A stretch of 64,000 bases of DNA from an uncultured Scytonema sp. (GTDB lineage Bacteria; Cyanobacteriota; Cyanobacteriia; Cyanobacteriales; Nostocaceae): NCBI GenBank assembly GCA_937873135.1, contig CALMVQ010000003.1:36793-100792 (forward strand), in the 5' to 3' direction. The notes below the pieces were generated by a model, which worked only from the letters and a program-made list of their open reading frames with translations, ran no database searches and was not told the origin of the DNA. The position numbers and the translations under genes are program-made. Positions 17,003 to 25,921 of the stretch are shown piece after piece (positions within the stretch are counted from its first letter, which is position 1; each line of letters starts with the position of its first letter).

Positions 17003-18826
17003 ATGTTGTCAAAATTTTACTGGAATTCAAGATGGATACTGTTCCTGCTTTCCATGATAGATGTGCTTACGATCCCGTTTATTAATCCTGCAAAAACTTG
17101 GGCAGATATACCTGAATCTTCCTCATCTACTTTAAGTGTGCCTTCATCTCCATCTCTCCTCAAGCCTATCTCACAAACACTTTCACCAGTCCCTGAACAA
17201 TCATCTATTTCTCAAGCTGCTGACTTTACAGAAGAAGATAAGATTAATTCTGTCTCTGACATTTTGAATGGCAAGCGATCGCCTATTTCTAAACCTACTG
17301 ATTCACAAAAAGAAGACCAAGCTAATTCTGTTTCCCAGCTTGCGGATATCAAATCGACCGACTGGGCTTTTCAAGCATTGCAATCATTAGTAGAACGCTA
17401 TGGTGTAATTACTGGTTATCCCAACCACACTTTTCAAGGTAATCGAACATTGACTCGCTACGAATTTGCAGCAGCGTTGAATGCAGCAGTAGATCGGTTA
17501 CGAGAGTTGCTTACAATTAATACAAGCGACCTAGTCAGAAAACAGGATTGGGAAACCCTGCAAATATTACAAAATCAATTTTCAACAGAACTGACTACAC
17601 TGCGGGGAAGAGTTGATCTGCTGGAAGCAAAAACAGAGACCCTTAAACAACAACAGTTTTCCCCCACAAGTATATTGAATGGTCGCGCCCAGATTGTCGT
17701 TGGCTCACTTTTCGCGGGCAATAACGTCATTACCAAGAGACCAGCGCCTCGCGTCGTCACAATGCAAGATAATGTGTCTTTGCGCTTGAACACAAGTTTT
17801 ACTGGTAAAGATGTACTAAGTATAACAGCGGGAGGTGGAAATATTACCTCATTGGGACAAACAAGAGCGGGATTATTGGGAACTTATGATGGGAGAACTT
17901 CTGATAACGCCGTTCTTTCACTTGCACCCAATCAAGTTGCACTGACTGGTTTCCGCTATCGGTTTCTACCGACTCCAAATACCCAAGTCAATATTTATGC
18001 CCAAAACGATGGAGCCAATGAGATCGGCTTTTCTGTTCCGATTAACCCATATTTTGAATCTAGTTTTGCCAGTGGTGCTAATGGGATTTCACGATTTTCG
18101 CGGCGGGCTTTAGTCTATAATTATGGGGATAACGGTGCCGGAATTGCGGTACTCCAAAAATTAGGTAAACAGTTCCAAGTAGGTCTAGCTTACAGCGCGC
18201 CCAACGGTGCCAATCCGTCAGCTAACAATGGCTTTTTCTCTGGCAGATATTTATTTCTAGGGCAAATATTGTACAACAACCCTAAAAGCAATTTTCGGGT
18301 GTCTGCTGCATACGTCAATACTTATAGCCCGCCAAATACCCTAGGTTTCAATGGAACAAACTTTGGTCCAGCAGCTGGGAGTAATCTGGTAAATAGTACA
18401 GTGGCTGGAACCGGAACTGTCGGCAACCTGTATGGCGTACAGGCGTTCTATCGGGTTAATCCCAAGTTTGCAATCAATGGGTGGGTAAGTTATGCAGTAC
18501 ACCGCTATTTGGGGCGTGGAGATGGTCGAGCTATGGATTGGGCGGTAGGACTAGCATTCCCGGATCTTTTTAGTCAAGGTAGTCAAGGAGGGTTTTTTGT
18601 TGGTATGGCACCGAGACTCATCAGTCTCAATAAGAGTGTAAATTTGGGAGCAGGTTTGGGGCAAGCGGACAAAGATGTCTCCCTGCACATTGAGACATTC
18701 TATCAATATAAACTTACAGATAATATTGAGATTACGCCAGGGTTGATTTGGGTTACTGCACCAGACTCTGATGCCAGCAATCCTAGTAGTTTATATGCTT
18801 GGGTTCGTACTTTATTTAGGTTTTAA
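17003..18826 (+). CDS. Iron uptake porin (SLH domain plus OprB-type beta barrel)
   Basis: 607 residues. After an N-terminal signal anchor (about residues 10-32) and a Ser/Pro-rich linker comes an SLH domain (KSTDWAFQALQSLVERYGVI, GYPNHTFQGNRTLTRYEFAA, about residues 117-170). A coiled-coil stretch (RGRVDLLEAKTETLKQQQ) follows, then an OprB-type barrel of alternating aromatic strands ending in YAWVRTLFRF with a terminal Phe, as outer-membrane barrels do. This is the cyanobacterial SLH-porin architecture, with family members implicated in iron or other small-solute uptake through the outer membrane. AGGAG lies just before ATG 17003. It is monocistronic. Confidence 0.9.
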   Translation: MLSKFYWNSRWILFLLSMIDVLTIPFINPAKTWADIPESSSSTLSVPSSPSLLKPISQTLSPVPEQSSISQAADFTEEDKINSVSDILNGKRSPISKPTDSQKEDQANSVSQLADIKSTDWAFQALQSLVERYGVITGYPNHTFQGNRTLTRYEFAAALNAAVDRLRELLTINTSDLVRKQDWETLQILQNQFSTELTTLRGRVDLLEAKTETLKQQQFSPTSILNGRAQIVVGSLFAGNNVITKRPAPRVVTMQDNVSLRLNTSFTGKDVLSITAGGGNITSLGQTRAGLLGTYDGRTSDNAVLSLAPNQVALTGFRYRFLPTPNTQVNIYAQNDGANEIGFSVPINPYFESSFASGANGISRFSRRALVYNYGDNGAGIAVLQKLGKQFQVGLAYSAPNGANPSANNGFFSGRYLFLGQILYNNPKSNFRVSAAYVNTYSPPNTLGFNGTNFGPAAGSNLVNSTVAGTGTVGNLYGVQAFYRVNPKFAINGWVSYAVHRYLGRGDGRAMDWAVGLAFPDLFSQGSQGGFFVGMAPRLISLNKSVNLGAGLGQADKDVSLHIETFYQYKLTDNIEITPGLIWVTAPDSDASNPSSLYAWVRTLFRF

Positions 18827-18871
18827 GACTTCCGCCAAACTCACACCTAAAAAGATCGGGATGTCTGGTAG

Positions 18872-18933
18872 CCCCGAAATACGAGACTCAAGAAATTAAA
18901 TGAATTGAGTCTCGTATGTTATTTATATCGGGG
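18872..18933. terminator. Nested inverted repeat after the porin gene
   Basis: Inner arms ATACGAGACTCAA (18879-18891) and TTGAGTCTCGTAT (18905-18917) are perfect over 13 bp. Outer arms CCCCGA (18872-18877) and TCGGGG (18928-18933) extend the structure. It is 45 bases downstream of the porin stop, so it may act as terminator, though no clear T run follows and it could be a mobile hairpin. Confidence 0.55.
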
Positions 18934-18971
18934 CGGAAAGACTACCACTTGCAGATTTATCTGCCGTGCCG

Positions 18972-19624
18972 TTCTCTAATCAATTGCTCAATATATTCAC
19001 TACGCTCAAACAATTGATTCTAATACTCAACAGACCATTGCTAAAAGAGCTTTTTTGGCATCGGAACGGGTAATGTTTGGGCGTGCTAAGAAAGTTCGTT
19101 TCAAAGTACCTAGTCGCTTCCGCTCTGTTGAAGGAAAAATAAATAAACAGGGACTACGCTGGAAAGATAATCAATTAGTTTGGGGTAGCCTCAAGTTACG
19201 TCCAATCATTGATGAGTCTAACGATGTCATCATGCATGGACTACAATTTCCTATCAAATATGTTCGTTTATTGTGGAGAGACTTAAACGGTAAACGTCGT
19301 TGGTATGCTCAACTCATTAATGAAGGACAATCCTATCAAAAAGAGAAAAATTACATTTCTGACGGGTTGATTGGGCTTGACTTGAATATTTCCAATATTG
19401 CCTTTGTTGAGGATCTAAAAGCTGGCTTGTTACCATTTGCGGAAAAAGTTTCCACTTATGAAAAAGAGATTGCTGCGCTACAAAGAAAGATGCAGCGCTC
19501 CCAACGGATAAACAATCTAACGATTGTGCAAGGGTTTTGGGACTCTAGATGTTATAATAAACGCACTGGATTTGTGGAAAAAGGCTTGAACTCCTTACAC
19601 TTGTATTCAGCAAGCCCTACTTAA
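18972..19624 (+). pseudogene. TnpB (IS200/IS605 family) remnant
   Basis: The frame from 19022 reads DSNTQQTIAKRAFLASERVM, GRAKKVRFKVPSRF, GLRWKDNQLVWGSLKLRP, IMHGLQFPIKYVRLLWRDLN and GLIGLDLNISNIAFVEDL. This matches the RNA-guided TnpB nuclease family up to the first RuvC motif (GLDLN). A one-base shift near 19015 links it to SNQLLNIFTTLKQL upstream. The N-terminal part, later RuvC Glu/Asp motifs and zinc finger are missing, and the C-terminus is scrambled. No TnpA and no clear left or right end are visible. Inactive. Confidence 0.75.
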
Positions 19625-19677
19625 CTGCTCAACTACGAGAAAAAGTCCAAAATAGTGTTTGAGACGTGCTTACCCTA

Positions 19678-19789
19678 ACTAGTACAACAAGGCAAAAGTA
19701 AAAAGTAAAAAGTAAAAAGAAAGAACCTTATTTTGTAAGGGTTTTAACTATTTCAGATGGGTGGTTTATTTCCGCCGATGTGTACTAGT
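19678..19789. mobile_element. MITE-like element, copy 1
   Basis: About 112 bp with terminal inverted repeats ACTAGTACA and TGTACTAGT. The interior has three GTAAAAA units and a conserved right half, TTTCAGATGGGTGG and TTTATTTCCGCCGA. It is nearly identical to 44142-44253 and similar to 49424-49522. No coding capacity. Its right end overlaps the stop of the minus-strand chelatase gene. Confidence 0.75.
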
Positions 19790-22700
19790 TTATACCCTCT
19801 AACTCCTCATCTGTCAAATCATACAATTGTCGTAACTTCTGCAACTTCTCATCATCAGCATTCCAAAAACCGCGTCCGTGAGCTTCTAGCATTCTGCTGA
19901 CGATATTACGGAAAGCTTCGGGATTGCTAGTACGCAGCTTTTCTGCCATTAAGGGATCAAAAGCATAAGTATCTGCTGCTTGTTCGTATACCCAATCCTC
20001 AGTAAAGTCCGCAGTTCCACCCCAACCAATTAACGCCGTCATGCGTTGAGAAATTTCAAAAGTACCGCCTGAACCTTGATTTGCCATTGCTTCGGCCCAT
20101 TTAGGATTCAGCAACTTGGTGCGATACTCCATCCGCAGCAAATCATCTAGGTTGCGGGGTTCGGTGTCTTTGGAGAAACTTTCCACAAAACTCGTTGTGA
20201 CTTTTTGTCCGCGTTGTTTTTCTGCTGCTTTTTTCAAACCGCCTGTATTGGCGTAGTATTCTTGAATGTCGGTTAAACCGTATTCAACCGAATCGATTTC
20301 TTGGATAATGCGATCGCTTGTCTGTAATAGTTTATCCAACACTTGTGGTCTAGCTTGACCTTTATCTTCTCTCCCATAGCTAAACACATTCCGACTTTGC
20401 CAAGTATTGCCCAACTCCTCTCCAGACTCCCAATTCCCATCCACTACACGATCATTCACCAACGAACCAAAATCACCTGCCGGGTTAGAAAACAACCTTG
20501 CAGAGGCATTCTCAACGCCTTGCGCTTGTAATGCCAAAGCGTGTTTTCTAATAAAATTCCAGTCTTCTGGTTCATCTGCATCAACCGCCCGTTGAAACAA
20601 ATCATCCAACAACTCAATGATATTCACAAAACTATCCCGAAAAATACCAGACAAATTCCCCAACACATCAATTCGAGGATGTCCCACCTCTTTTAAAGGC
20701 TTCAACTCATAACGAACAATTCGTCCGGTACCTTCCTTAACAGGTTCCGCACCCACCAACTCCAACAAAATACCTAGAGATTCGCCCTTAGTTTTAATTG
20801 CATCCAAACCCCACAACATCACTGCCACAGTCTCTGGATATTTCCCATACTCCTGCAAATGCTGGGCAATCATTTTCTCCCCAATCTCCCGTCCTCTGGC
20901 ATAAGCCGCAAATGAAGGCATTCTGTAAGGATCTAAAGCATGAATATTTCTCCCCGTGGGCAAAACACCTGCGCCATCCCGCAACAAATCACCCCCAGGT
21001 GCAGGCAAAATATATTCCCCATTCAAACCCCGTAACAAATTTGTCAACTCATCAGTTGTTTGCATCAACAATTCTCTTATTTGCCTTTCTTCTTCTTCGC
21101 GTTCTTCGCTTTCTGGCGGTTCATTCCCAAAATAAGCCTTCAAATACCCCGCCATTTCCTTCTCATTCGGTACATCCCCCAACGTATGCAAGCCAGAAGA
21201 AAAAAGCCGATTCTCTAACACCTGCAAATACTCGTACAACTTCACGAGATAATTATCAAAAGCGCGATCACTAAACAGTCGGATATTCTCAAAACTCAAA
21301 GCAATCCCCAACTGCTTCGCATCCTCAAACGGACAATCTGCATCTAAACCAGTATCGACAATCTTTTGACAAATCGCTTCCCGGAGGACATAATTCTTCT
21401 GTGGGTCTTCTCGATACTCCGAGATTAAATCCCGCACTACCATCAATTCCTTGTACAATCCGGCACGACCATAAGGCGGTACGTTGTGAGAAATTAATAC
21501 ACCATAACCGCGACGCTTCGCCAAAATAGATTCTGAAGGATTATTTGCCGCATATATATATAGATTAGGCAAATCCCCCAACAAAATATCAGACCAAGAA
21601 TAACCCGTATTCCCTAAAGGAGATCCGGGCAACCATTCTACAGTACCGTGCATTCCAAAGTGAACGATCGCATCAGCTTGAAACTCATTTTGCAACCATT
21701 TGTAAAAAGCTGCGTATTGAGGATGAGGAGTTAAATCGCGTTCAAACATCAACCGCATCGGATCGCCTTGTATTCCTAAAGGTGGTTGTACGCCTATCCA
21801 AACATTCCCCAACCAGACACCGCCAATCTGAAATTCATCACCATCAGTTTTAATCCCAGTACCTGTGAGTGATTTCCATTGCTTCTCAATTCGCGATGTG
21901 TGAAGATATCCCAACCATTTTTCCAGAGTGCGGACGTTGACTGAAGAAGCACGCCCGTAAACAGAGGAGAATAAAACTCCCTCCTCGCTTGCGGGGAGGG
22001 TTGGGGTGGGGTTCTTATCCGCGTCTTGCACCCTATGAATTAACTCTTCCCCTTCTTCAGGTAAATCCCCAACCGTATATCCTTGCTCTTTAAGTACCTG
22101 GAGGAATTTGAGCAAACTTCGAGGTACATTTAACAATGCTGCTGTTCCTACAGCACCGTAACCTGGTGGAAAGCCATACAAGATAATAGCAATCTTCCTT
22201 TCAGAGACAGGCTTTCGTCTAAGGGAAATCCAGCTTTTTACCCTGCTAATTAATCGCTGTACTCGTTCGGGAACCAAGTAAATCTTTTCTCCCACCAAAC
22301 CACCAAGGGGAACGGTATCAATTGCCCCATCCAGTTCAGGTAAAGCATATAAGACAACACTTTGCAAGCCCCCAATCCCTTGACGAGTCCAAGAGGATAT
22401 ATCTTGAATGAGTAGTGGTGCAGCAACGATATATGGTACATTCTTAGCAGAAAGAATTTGTATGGCAACTTGCGTCTGTCGTCCAGCCTCCATTGAACCA
22501 GCAGGACCTCCGACTAAAGGGAAACCAATCGTAGAGACAATGGCATCCACTTTTACTGCTTCCGGGGAAAGAGAGGGAATGCTTACATGCCCAAGATGTC
22601 GTTGCTGGGTTTCATAGTCGGTTGTCATCCAATCCCGTACCGCCACATGTCCTTCTACACCGTTGATGAAGATCGGCAACGGGATCATACCAGCTTCTTC

Positions 22701-23486
22701 AAAATGGCGAATTAACTGATTGATGTAGGGTTGAGAGGTAACAACGTGCTTGCGGTATAGGAGAATGCCAATGACTGGGGATGAGGAAAGTAATTTTTCT
22801 TCCGCGATTCCCCTTTTGTGATACCATTCTAGATACTCGCGTGGAGATTCAAAATATTCCGAGTAGTTAGGATGCAGCAAACCCATGTTTGGGGTTTCAA
22901 TTGGTGGTGGGATGTCACCTACTTTTAAATTTAAGTATTTTTCTGCCAGTGTCCAGAATAAAGCGGCAACATTTTCCGGTCCACCAGCATTCCAGTAACC
23001 GTAGATAATCAGCCAGTTACGTAAATCTTGCACTTTCTGCACTGGCACAAATTTTAACAGCTTTGGTCCAATTTTTAGAAAGCTGATATAACCTGCAAGT
23101 TTGTCTTCCTCGCGTCCGTTACTGAATTTATCGAGGATAAATTTAACTGGCTTGGGCATTCCTTTGGGTTTGTCGCCAATGGCAAAAGCACCTAACTGCG
23201 TTAAACTCATCAGTTCTAAAGCTGACTCAAACACGAGGCGGATGGGAATGTCACAGATGCGATCGCGCAACCACAAACAAGAGTCATAGTCAAATAGCAG
23301 ACTGCCAAAAAACACATCAGCATTATGAAGTGCAGCTTCCACCTCAGTACGCTTGGAAGTCAAGTCGCGATCGCTAAACACCCTCAGATCCAACTCAGTA
23401 CAACGAGAAGTCGCTAAAAAAGCAGCCTTTCGGTACAAGTCAGCGTTAAACGATTCAAATCCAGCAATCAAGACGATGCGTTTCAT
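19785..23486 (-). CDS. Magnesium-chelatase H subunit/CobN-family protein (BchH/ChlH-like)
   Basis: 1233 residues. Segments such as NAGGPENVAALFWTLAEKYL, PVIGILLYRKHVVTSQPYIN, VHFGMHGTVEWLPGSPLGNT, GLYKELMVVRDLISEYREDP, FSNPAGDFGSLVNDRV and FEISQRMTALIGWGGTADF follow the large porphyrin-binding chelatase subunit family. The short N-terminus and ending LLEAHGRGFWNADDEKLQKL look more like BchH/ChlH than aerobic CobN. ChlH proper has about 1330 residues, so this is probably a paralogue rather than the main chlorophyll enzyme. It would insert Mg2+ (or Co2+) with ChlI/ChlD, which are not here. The TAG stop lies inside the MITE end. Confidence 0.85.
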   Translation of the reverse strand: MKRIVLIAGFESFNADLYRKAAFLATSRCTELDLRVFSDRDLTSKRTEVEAALHNADVFFGSLLFDYDSCLWLRDRICDIPIRLVFESALELMSLTQLGAFAIGDKPKGMPKPVKFILDKFSNGREEDKLAGYISFLKIGPKLLKFVPVQKVQDLRNWLIIYGYWNAGGPENVAALFWTLAEKYLNLKVGDIPPPIETPNMGLLHPNYSEYFESPREYLEWYHKRGIAEEKLLSSSPVIGILLYRKHVVTSQPYINQLIRHFEEAGMIPLPIFINGVEGHVAVRDWMTTDYETQQRHLGHVSIPSLSPEAVKVDAIVSTIGFPLVGGPAGSMEAGRQTQVAIQILSAKNVPYIVAAPLLIQDISSWTRQGIGGLQSVVLYALPELDGAIDTVPLGGLVGEKIYLVPERVQRLISRVKSWISLRRKPVSERKIAIILYGFPPGYGAVGTAALLNVPRSLLKFLQVLKEQGYTVGDLPEEGEELIHRVQDADKNPTPTLPASEEGVLFSSVYGRASSVNVRTLEKWLGYLHTSRIEKQWKSLTGTGIKTDGDEFQIGGVWLGNVWIGVQPPLGIQGDPMRLMFERDLTPHPQYAAFYKWLQNEFQADAIVHFGMHGTVEWLPGSPLGNTGYSWSDILLGDLPNLYIYAANNPSESILAKRRGYGVLISHNVPPYGRAGLYKELMVVRDLISEYREDPQKNYVLREAICQKIVDTGLDADCPFEDAKQLGIALSFENIRLFSDRAFDNYLVKLYEYLQVLENRLFSSGLHTLGDVPNEKEMAGYLKAYFGNEPPESEEREEEERQIRELLMQTTDELTNLLRGLNGEYILPAPGGDLLRDGAGVLPTGRNIHALDPYRMPSFAAYARGREIGEKMIAQHLQEYGKYPETVAVMLWGLDAIKTKGESLGILLELVGAEPVKEGTGRIVRYELKPLKEVGHPRIDVLGNLSGIFRDSFVNIIELLDDLFQRAVDADEPEDWNFIRKHALALQAQGVENASARLFSNPAGDFGSLVNDRVVDGNWESGEELGNTWQSRNVFSYGREDKGQARPQVLDKLLQTSDRIIQEIDSVEYGLTDIQEYYANTGGLKKAAEKQRGQKVTTSFVESFSKDTEPRNLDDLLRMEYRTKLLNPKWAEAMANQGSGGTFEISQRMTALIGWGGTADFTEDWVYEQAADTYAFDPLMAEKLRTSNPEAFRNIVSRMLEAHGRGFWNADDEKLQKLRQLYDLTDEELEGIN

Positions 23487-23777
23487 GCCAATCTATAAAT
23501 GGGGAGTGCGGGGGGAGTTTATTTTGATTCTAAACTTGTTTTCCGCCTATAAGCTGATAGCTATAGCAATGCTATTTGAGTTCCAAACAGGGTGCAAAAG
23601 TAATGCAGCGAGCTGAATCTCAAATTCTTGGCGATCGCAACGCTCTGCACAAGTAATGACTCACCTCACAATACAACAATTTCTAAACTACTGTAGCTAT
23701 CGACGTTTAGGGTCCAAGACCATTAAGACTTATGCGGGAACACTCGCCATGGTTTGGTCAAGAGTACCATTATTGTC

Positions 23778-23951
23778 TTATTGGGGCTCCACTCCTTCAT
23801 CAATCCAAACATCAATGACTGCTTTTACTTCTGATTCAGTTATGGCAGACCACTCTTTTTCGTTGATAGTCGTCCTAAATACGGCTCTTTTACCGTGACC
23901 AACTTTCTCTATTGCGTGTCCACGATATACATTATTTTTAGGCTTAATCAT
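23778..23951 (-). CDS. Small hypothetical protein, 57 residues
   Basis: ATG at 23951, TAA ending at 23778. The product begins MIKPKNNVYRGHAIEKVGHG and ends AVIDVWIDEGVEPQ. It is basic at the N-terminus, acidic at the C-terminus, with no membrane segment and balanced codon use. A GAGAAA stretch lies upstream but is a weak RBS. It looks like a genuine short gene or the remnant of an accessory one. No family is recognised. Confidence 0.5.
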   Translation of the reverse strand: MIKPKNNVYRGHAIEKVGHGKRAVFRTTINEKEWSAITESEVKAVIDVWIDEGVEPQ

Positions 23952-24010
23952 TTGTTTCTCAATTTTACTGACTATTGTAACAAAAATACAAATTCATTCT
24001 TTCTAGACAG

Positions 24011-24053
24011 GTCAACTTGAAAGACAGCTAGGAGTCAACTTGAAAGGCAGCTA
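24011..24053. repeat. Short tandem duplication
   Basis: GTCAACTTGAAAGACAGCTA (24011-24030) is followed after three bases by GTCAACTTGAAAGGCAGCTA (24034-24053), one mismatch. The AGGCAGCTATGCTG end recurs near 14334 and 62901, and inverted near 14490. Confidence 0.55.
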
Positions 24054-24121
24054 TGCTGGAGGCAGCTATGAGTCACGGGAAGACAATCAGTGGGAGCTTG
24101 AACCCGCCACGCAATTGTTGA

Positions 24122-24144
24122 CCACCAAATCTTCAATTTGGTGG
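24122..24144. terminator. Hairpin, possible terminator
   Basis: CCACCAAAT and ATTTGGTGG arms with a five-base loop in a non-coding spacer. It is followed by G-rich rather than T-rich sequence, so rho-independent termination is uncertain. Confidence 0.35.
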
Positions 24145-24275
24145 GGGCGGTGAGTACCCGGTTTGTGGCGGCTTTGGCAGAGAACAAAGTCTAATTCTGT
24201 ATAAAATATTACTTATTTCTTCTTTTGCTCTTTAATATACCCATAAGGAGAAGTATGGGTCATCAGCGATCGCCC

Positions 24276-25184
24276 CTAGCTCACGCCCCAATCAGGCGGG
24301 TCGCGAAATCGCTCCACTAAAAAATCAACAAAAACCTGGGTTTTAGAAGGAGCATATTGCCTTACGCTCAACACTGCAAAAATGTCAGTTGTCGCGGGTT
24401 GCCAATCATCAAGCACTATTTTCAATTGTCCGGTTCTGAGCGCGTCTCCCACCATAAATGTCTCCATTAGTGCAATTCCACACCCTCCTAACACCACTTG
24501 ATACAAGGCTTCTACACTATTTGCCCTGAGCTTACCTTTAACGGGAACAGCAACCCGTTGGTTTTGGCGCGACAAGTGCCAGAGATCTCCGGTCGCAAGT
24601 TGCGAGAAGTTTAAACAATTATGCTGTACTAACTCCTGTGGCGATTGAGGCGAACCGTACTTTTGAAGGTAAGCGGGTGAAGCGCATAAAATGCGGCGAC
24701 TAGTCGCTAACCGACGCACAATCAGCTGGGAATCCTGTACCTGACCAATGCGAATGGCAACATCAATTGATTCCTTCAAGATGTCCACGTATTGATTCGT
24801 GAAAGCGAGATCGATCTCAATCTGAGGATAACGATCAAGAAATTCGGGTAGCGCAGGTGCGATTTGTCGTTGTCCAAAACTCACAGGTAGTGTCACCCGC
24901 AGCAACCCACGTGGCTCCGCACTCAAGTGCGAGACTAGAGCATCCGCTTGGTCAAGTTTTGCCAATACTTCTTGAGAGTGAGATAAATACAAAATTCCGG
25001 CTTCTGTTAATGCCACGCGTCGCGTGTTGCGGTTGAACAACCGTACACCTAATCGCTTTTCTAAGCGTCGAATCCGGCGACTCAGTGCAGATGGATCAAT
25101 TTGTAAGCTATCTGCCGCTTCCACAAAGCTCAACTTTTGCGCCACTACCACAAAACTTTCAATTAACTCAAATCGATCGTCCAT
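24276..25184 (-). CDS. LysR-family transcriptional regulator
   Basis: 302 residues. The N-terminal winged helix (FVVVAQKLSFVEAADSLQID, PSALSRRIRRLEKRLGVRLF) is a standard LysR DNA-binding domain. The rest (GLLRVTLPVSFGQRQIAPAL, VDVAIRIGQ-like IDVAIRIGQVQDSQLIVRRL, GCGIALMETFMVGDALRTG) is the periplasmic-binding-like effector domain of the DhcR/YafC-like group. ATG 25184 is chosen over TTG 25205 because the domain starts right after it. It faces the cupin/CMD cluster across a 180-base gap, so it probably controls that divergent operon in response to one of its substrates. Confidence 0.9.
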   Translation of the reverse strand: MDDRFELIESFVVVAQKLSFVEAADSLQIDPSALSRRIRRLEKRLGVRLFNRNTRRVALTEAGILYLSHSQEVLAKLDQADALVSHLSAEPRGLLRVTLPVSFGQRQIAPALPEFLDRYPQIEIDLAFTNQYVDILKESIDVAIRIGQVQDSQLIVRRLATSRRILCASPAYLQKYGSPQSPQELVQHNCLNFSQLATGDLWHLSRQNQRVAVPVKGKLRANSVEALYQVVLGGCGIALMETFMVGDALRTGQLKIVLDDWQPATTDIFAVLSVRQYAPSKTQVFVDFLVERFRDPPDWGVS

Positions 25185-25365
25185 CTGCGCGATTGTTCCC
25201 AGCAATGCGTTTAAAAATTAGGGTATCTCATGCACTAAAGTATTGCACAAATTACCGTTTATTAATTTTGCGGCAACAACTATATTCAGTACATGGCAAT
25301 AAGTTTGGAAGAACTTGGTTTTTACGTGTGGATGAGTCTAGAGCATTACTTAAGGAGAGATTGCT
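25185..25365. promoter_or_regulatory. Divergent promoter region, LysR gene versus cupin/CMD cluster
   Basis: A 181-base spacer between divergently oriented genes, the usual place for LysR-type binding (T-N11-A motifs) and two back-to-back promoters. A strong RBS (AAGGAGAG) precedes the cupin start. No single binding site could be chosen by eye. Confidence 0.4.
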
Positions 25366-25580
25366 ATGCCACTACAAATATGTCGGATTGTCACAGGACA
25401 TGATGCGAACGCCAAGGCGGTTGTAAAGAGTGATGTGGGCAGCTGACCGCAGATTCCCCCGTGTACAACGCGGCATGATCCACACTTGGGTTAACCATGG
25501 TTCGGTTCCGGCGGTTATAGCGTTCATCCTGATTGATGCGAAGCCGGTGGAGGTGAACAGAGAGGTGTTAGGCCCTACTT
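25366..25580 (+). pseudogene. Cupin-domain protein, internally deleted
   Basis: After AAGGAGAG, ATG 25366 opens MPLQICRIVTGHDANAKAVV and then KSDVGS, stopping at TGA 25441-25446. Homology resumes in a different frame as QRGMIHTWVNHGSVPAVIAF and ILIDAKPVEV, the second cupin motif region of small cupin proteins. The central beta-barrel, with the first metal-binding motif, is missing. The gene would have had about 180 residues. It is the first member of the LysR-facing cluster and is dead. Confidence 0.7.
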
Positions 25581-25620
25581 TTCGGCATAGTGCAACGGCA
25601 ATATCCTCACGCTATCGGAC

Positions 25621-25800
25621 TTGCCTCATTTCATTACAGGCGTAAGCACGGGGATTGGAGCGGGAATTGCGAAAGTTCTTGCTTATGAAGGCGCTAAGGT
25701 TACAATGGTTGCACGCCGTGCAGACCTGTTAGACCAAGTTGCGGCAAAGATTCACAATCAGGTTGGCGTAAAACTTTTCACTATAGTAGGCGACATTATG
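25621..25800 (+). pseudogene. Short-chain dehydrogenase fragment
   Basis: The frame reads ITGVSTGIGAGIAKVLAYEG followed by AKVTMVARRADLLDQVAAKI and KLFTIVGDIM. This is only the cofactor-binding first third of an SDR (TGxxxGIG motif), without the NNAG, Ser or YxxxK motifs. No start is in the right place, and the sequence after about 25800 is unrelated. It lies between the cupin remnant and the first CMD gene. Confidence 0.65.
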
Positions 25801-25921
25801 GTGATAGAGCACATTACTCGCATTATGAATACATCAATCGCAGCGATCGCGTCGAAGATGATCGCTGATGCGTTTAAACGGCGCTCGTAACTCTCTTTGT
25901 AACAAGCGAGGTATCAACGAT

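Larger units (their letters stand above)
23487..24275. other. Intergenic region with one small gene and short repeats
   Basis: Apart from the 57-codon gene at 23778-23951 the stretch has no supported gene. At 23656-23760 a plus-strand frame reads IQQFLNYCSYRRLGSKTIKT, faintly like the N-terminus of a tyrosine recombinase, but it is too short to claim. Short tandem repeats and a hairpin occupy 24011-24144. Confidence 0.5.

Noticed and set aside
20798..21274. 158-codon plus-strand frame
   Set aside because: Antisense to the chelatase gene, Pro/Ser/His-rich, with no start signal; a shadow of a conserved coding region.
23656..23898. Possible tyrosine-recombinase N-terminus
   Set aside because: Only about 25 residues look like a recombinase arm-binding domain, there is no catalytic part, and the frame covers the opposed 57-codon gene.
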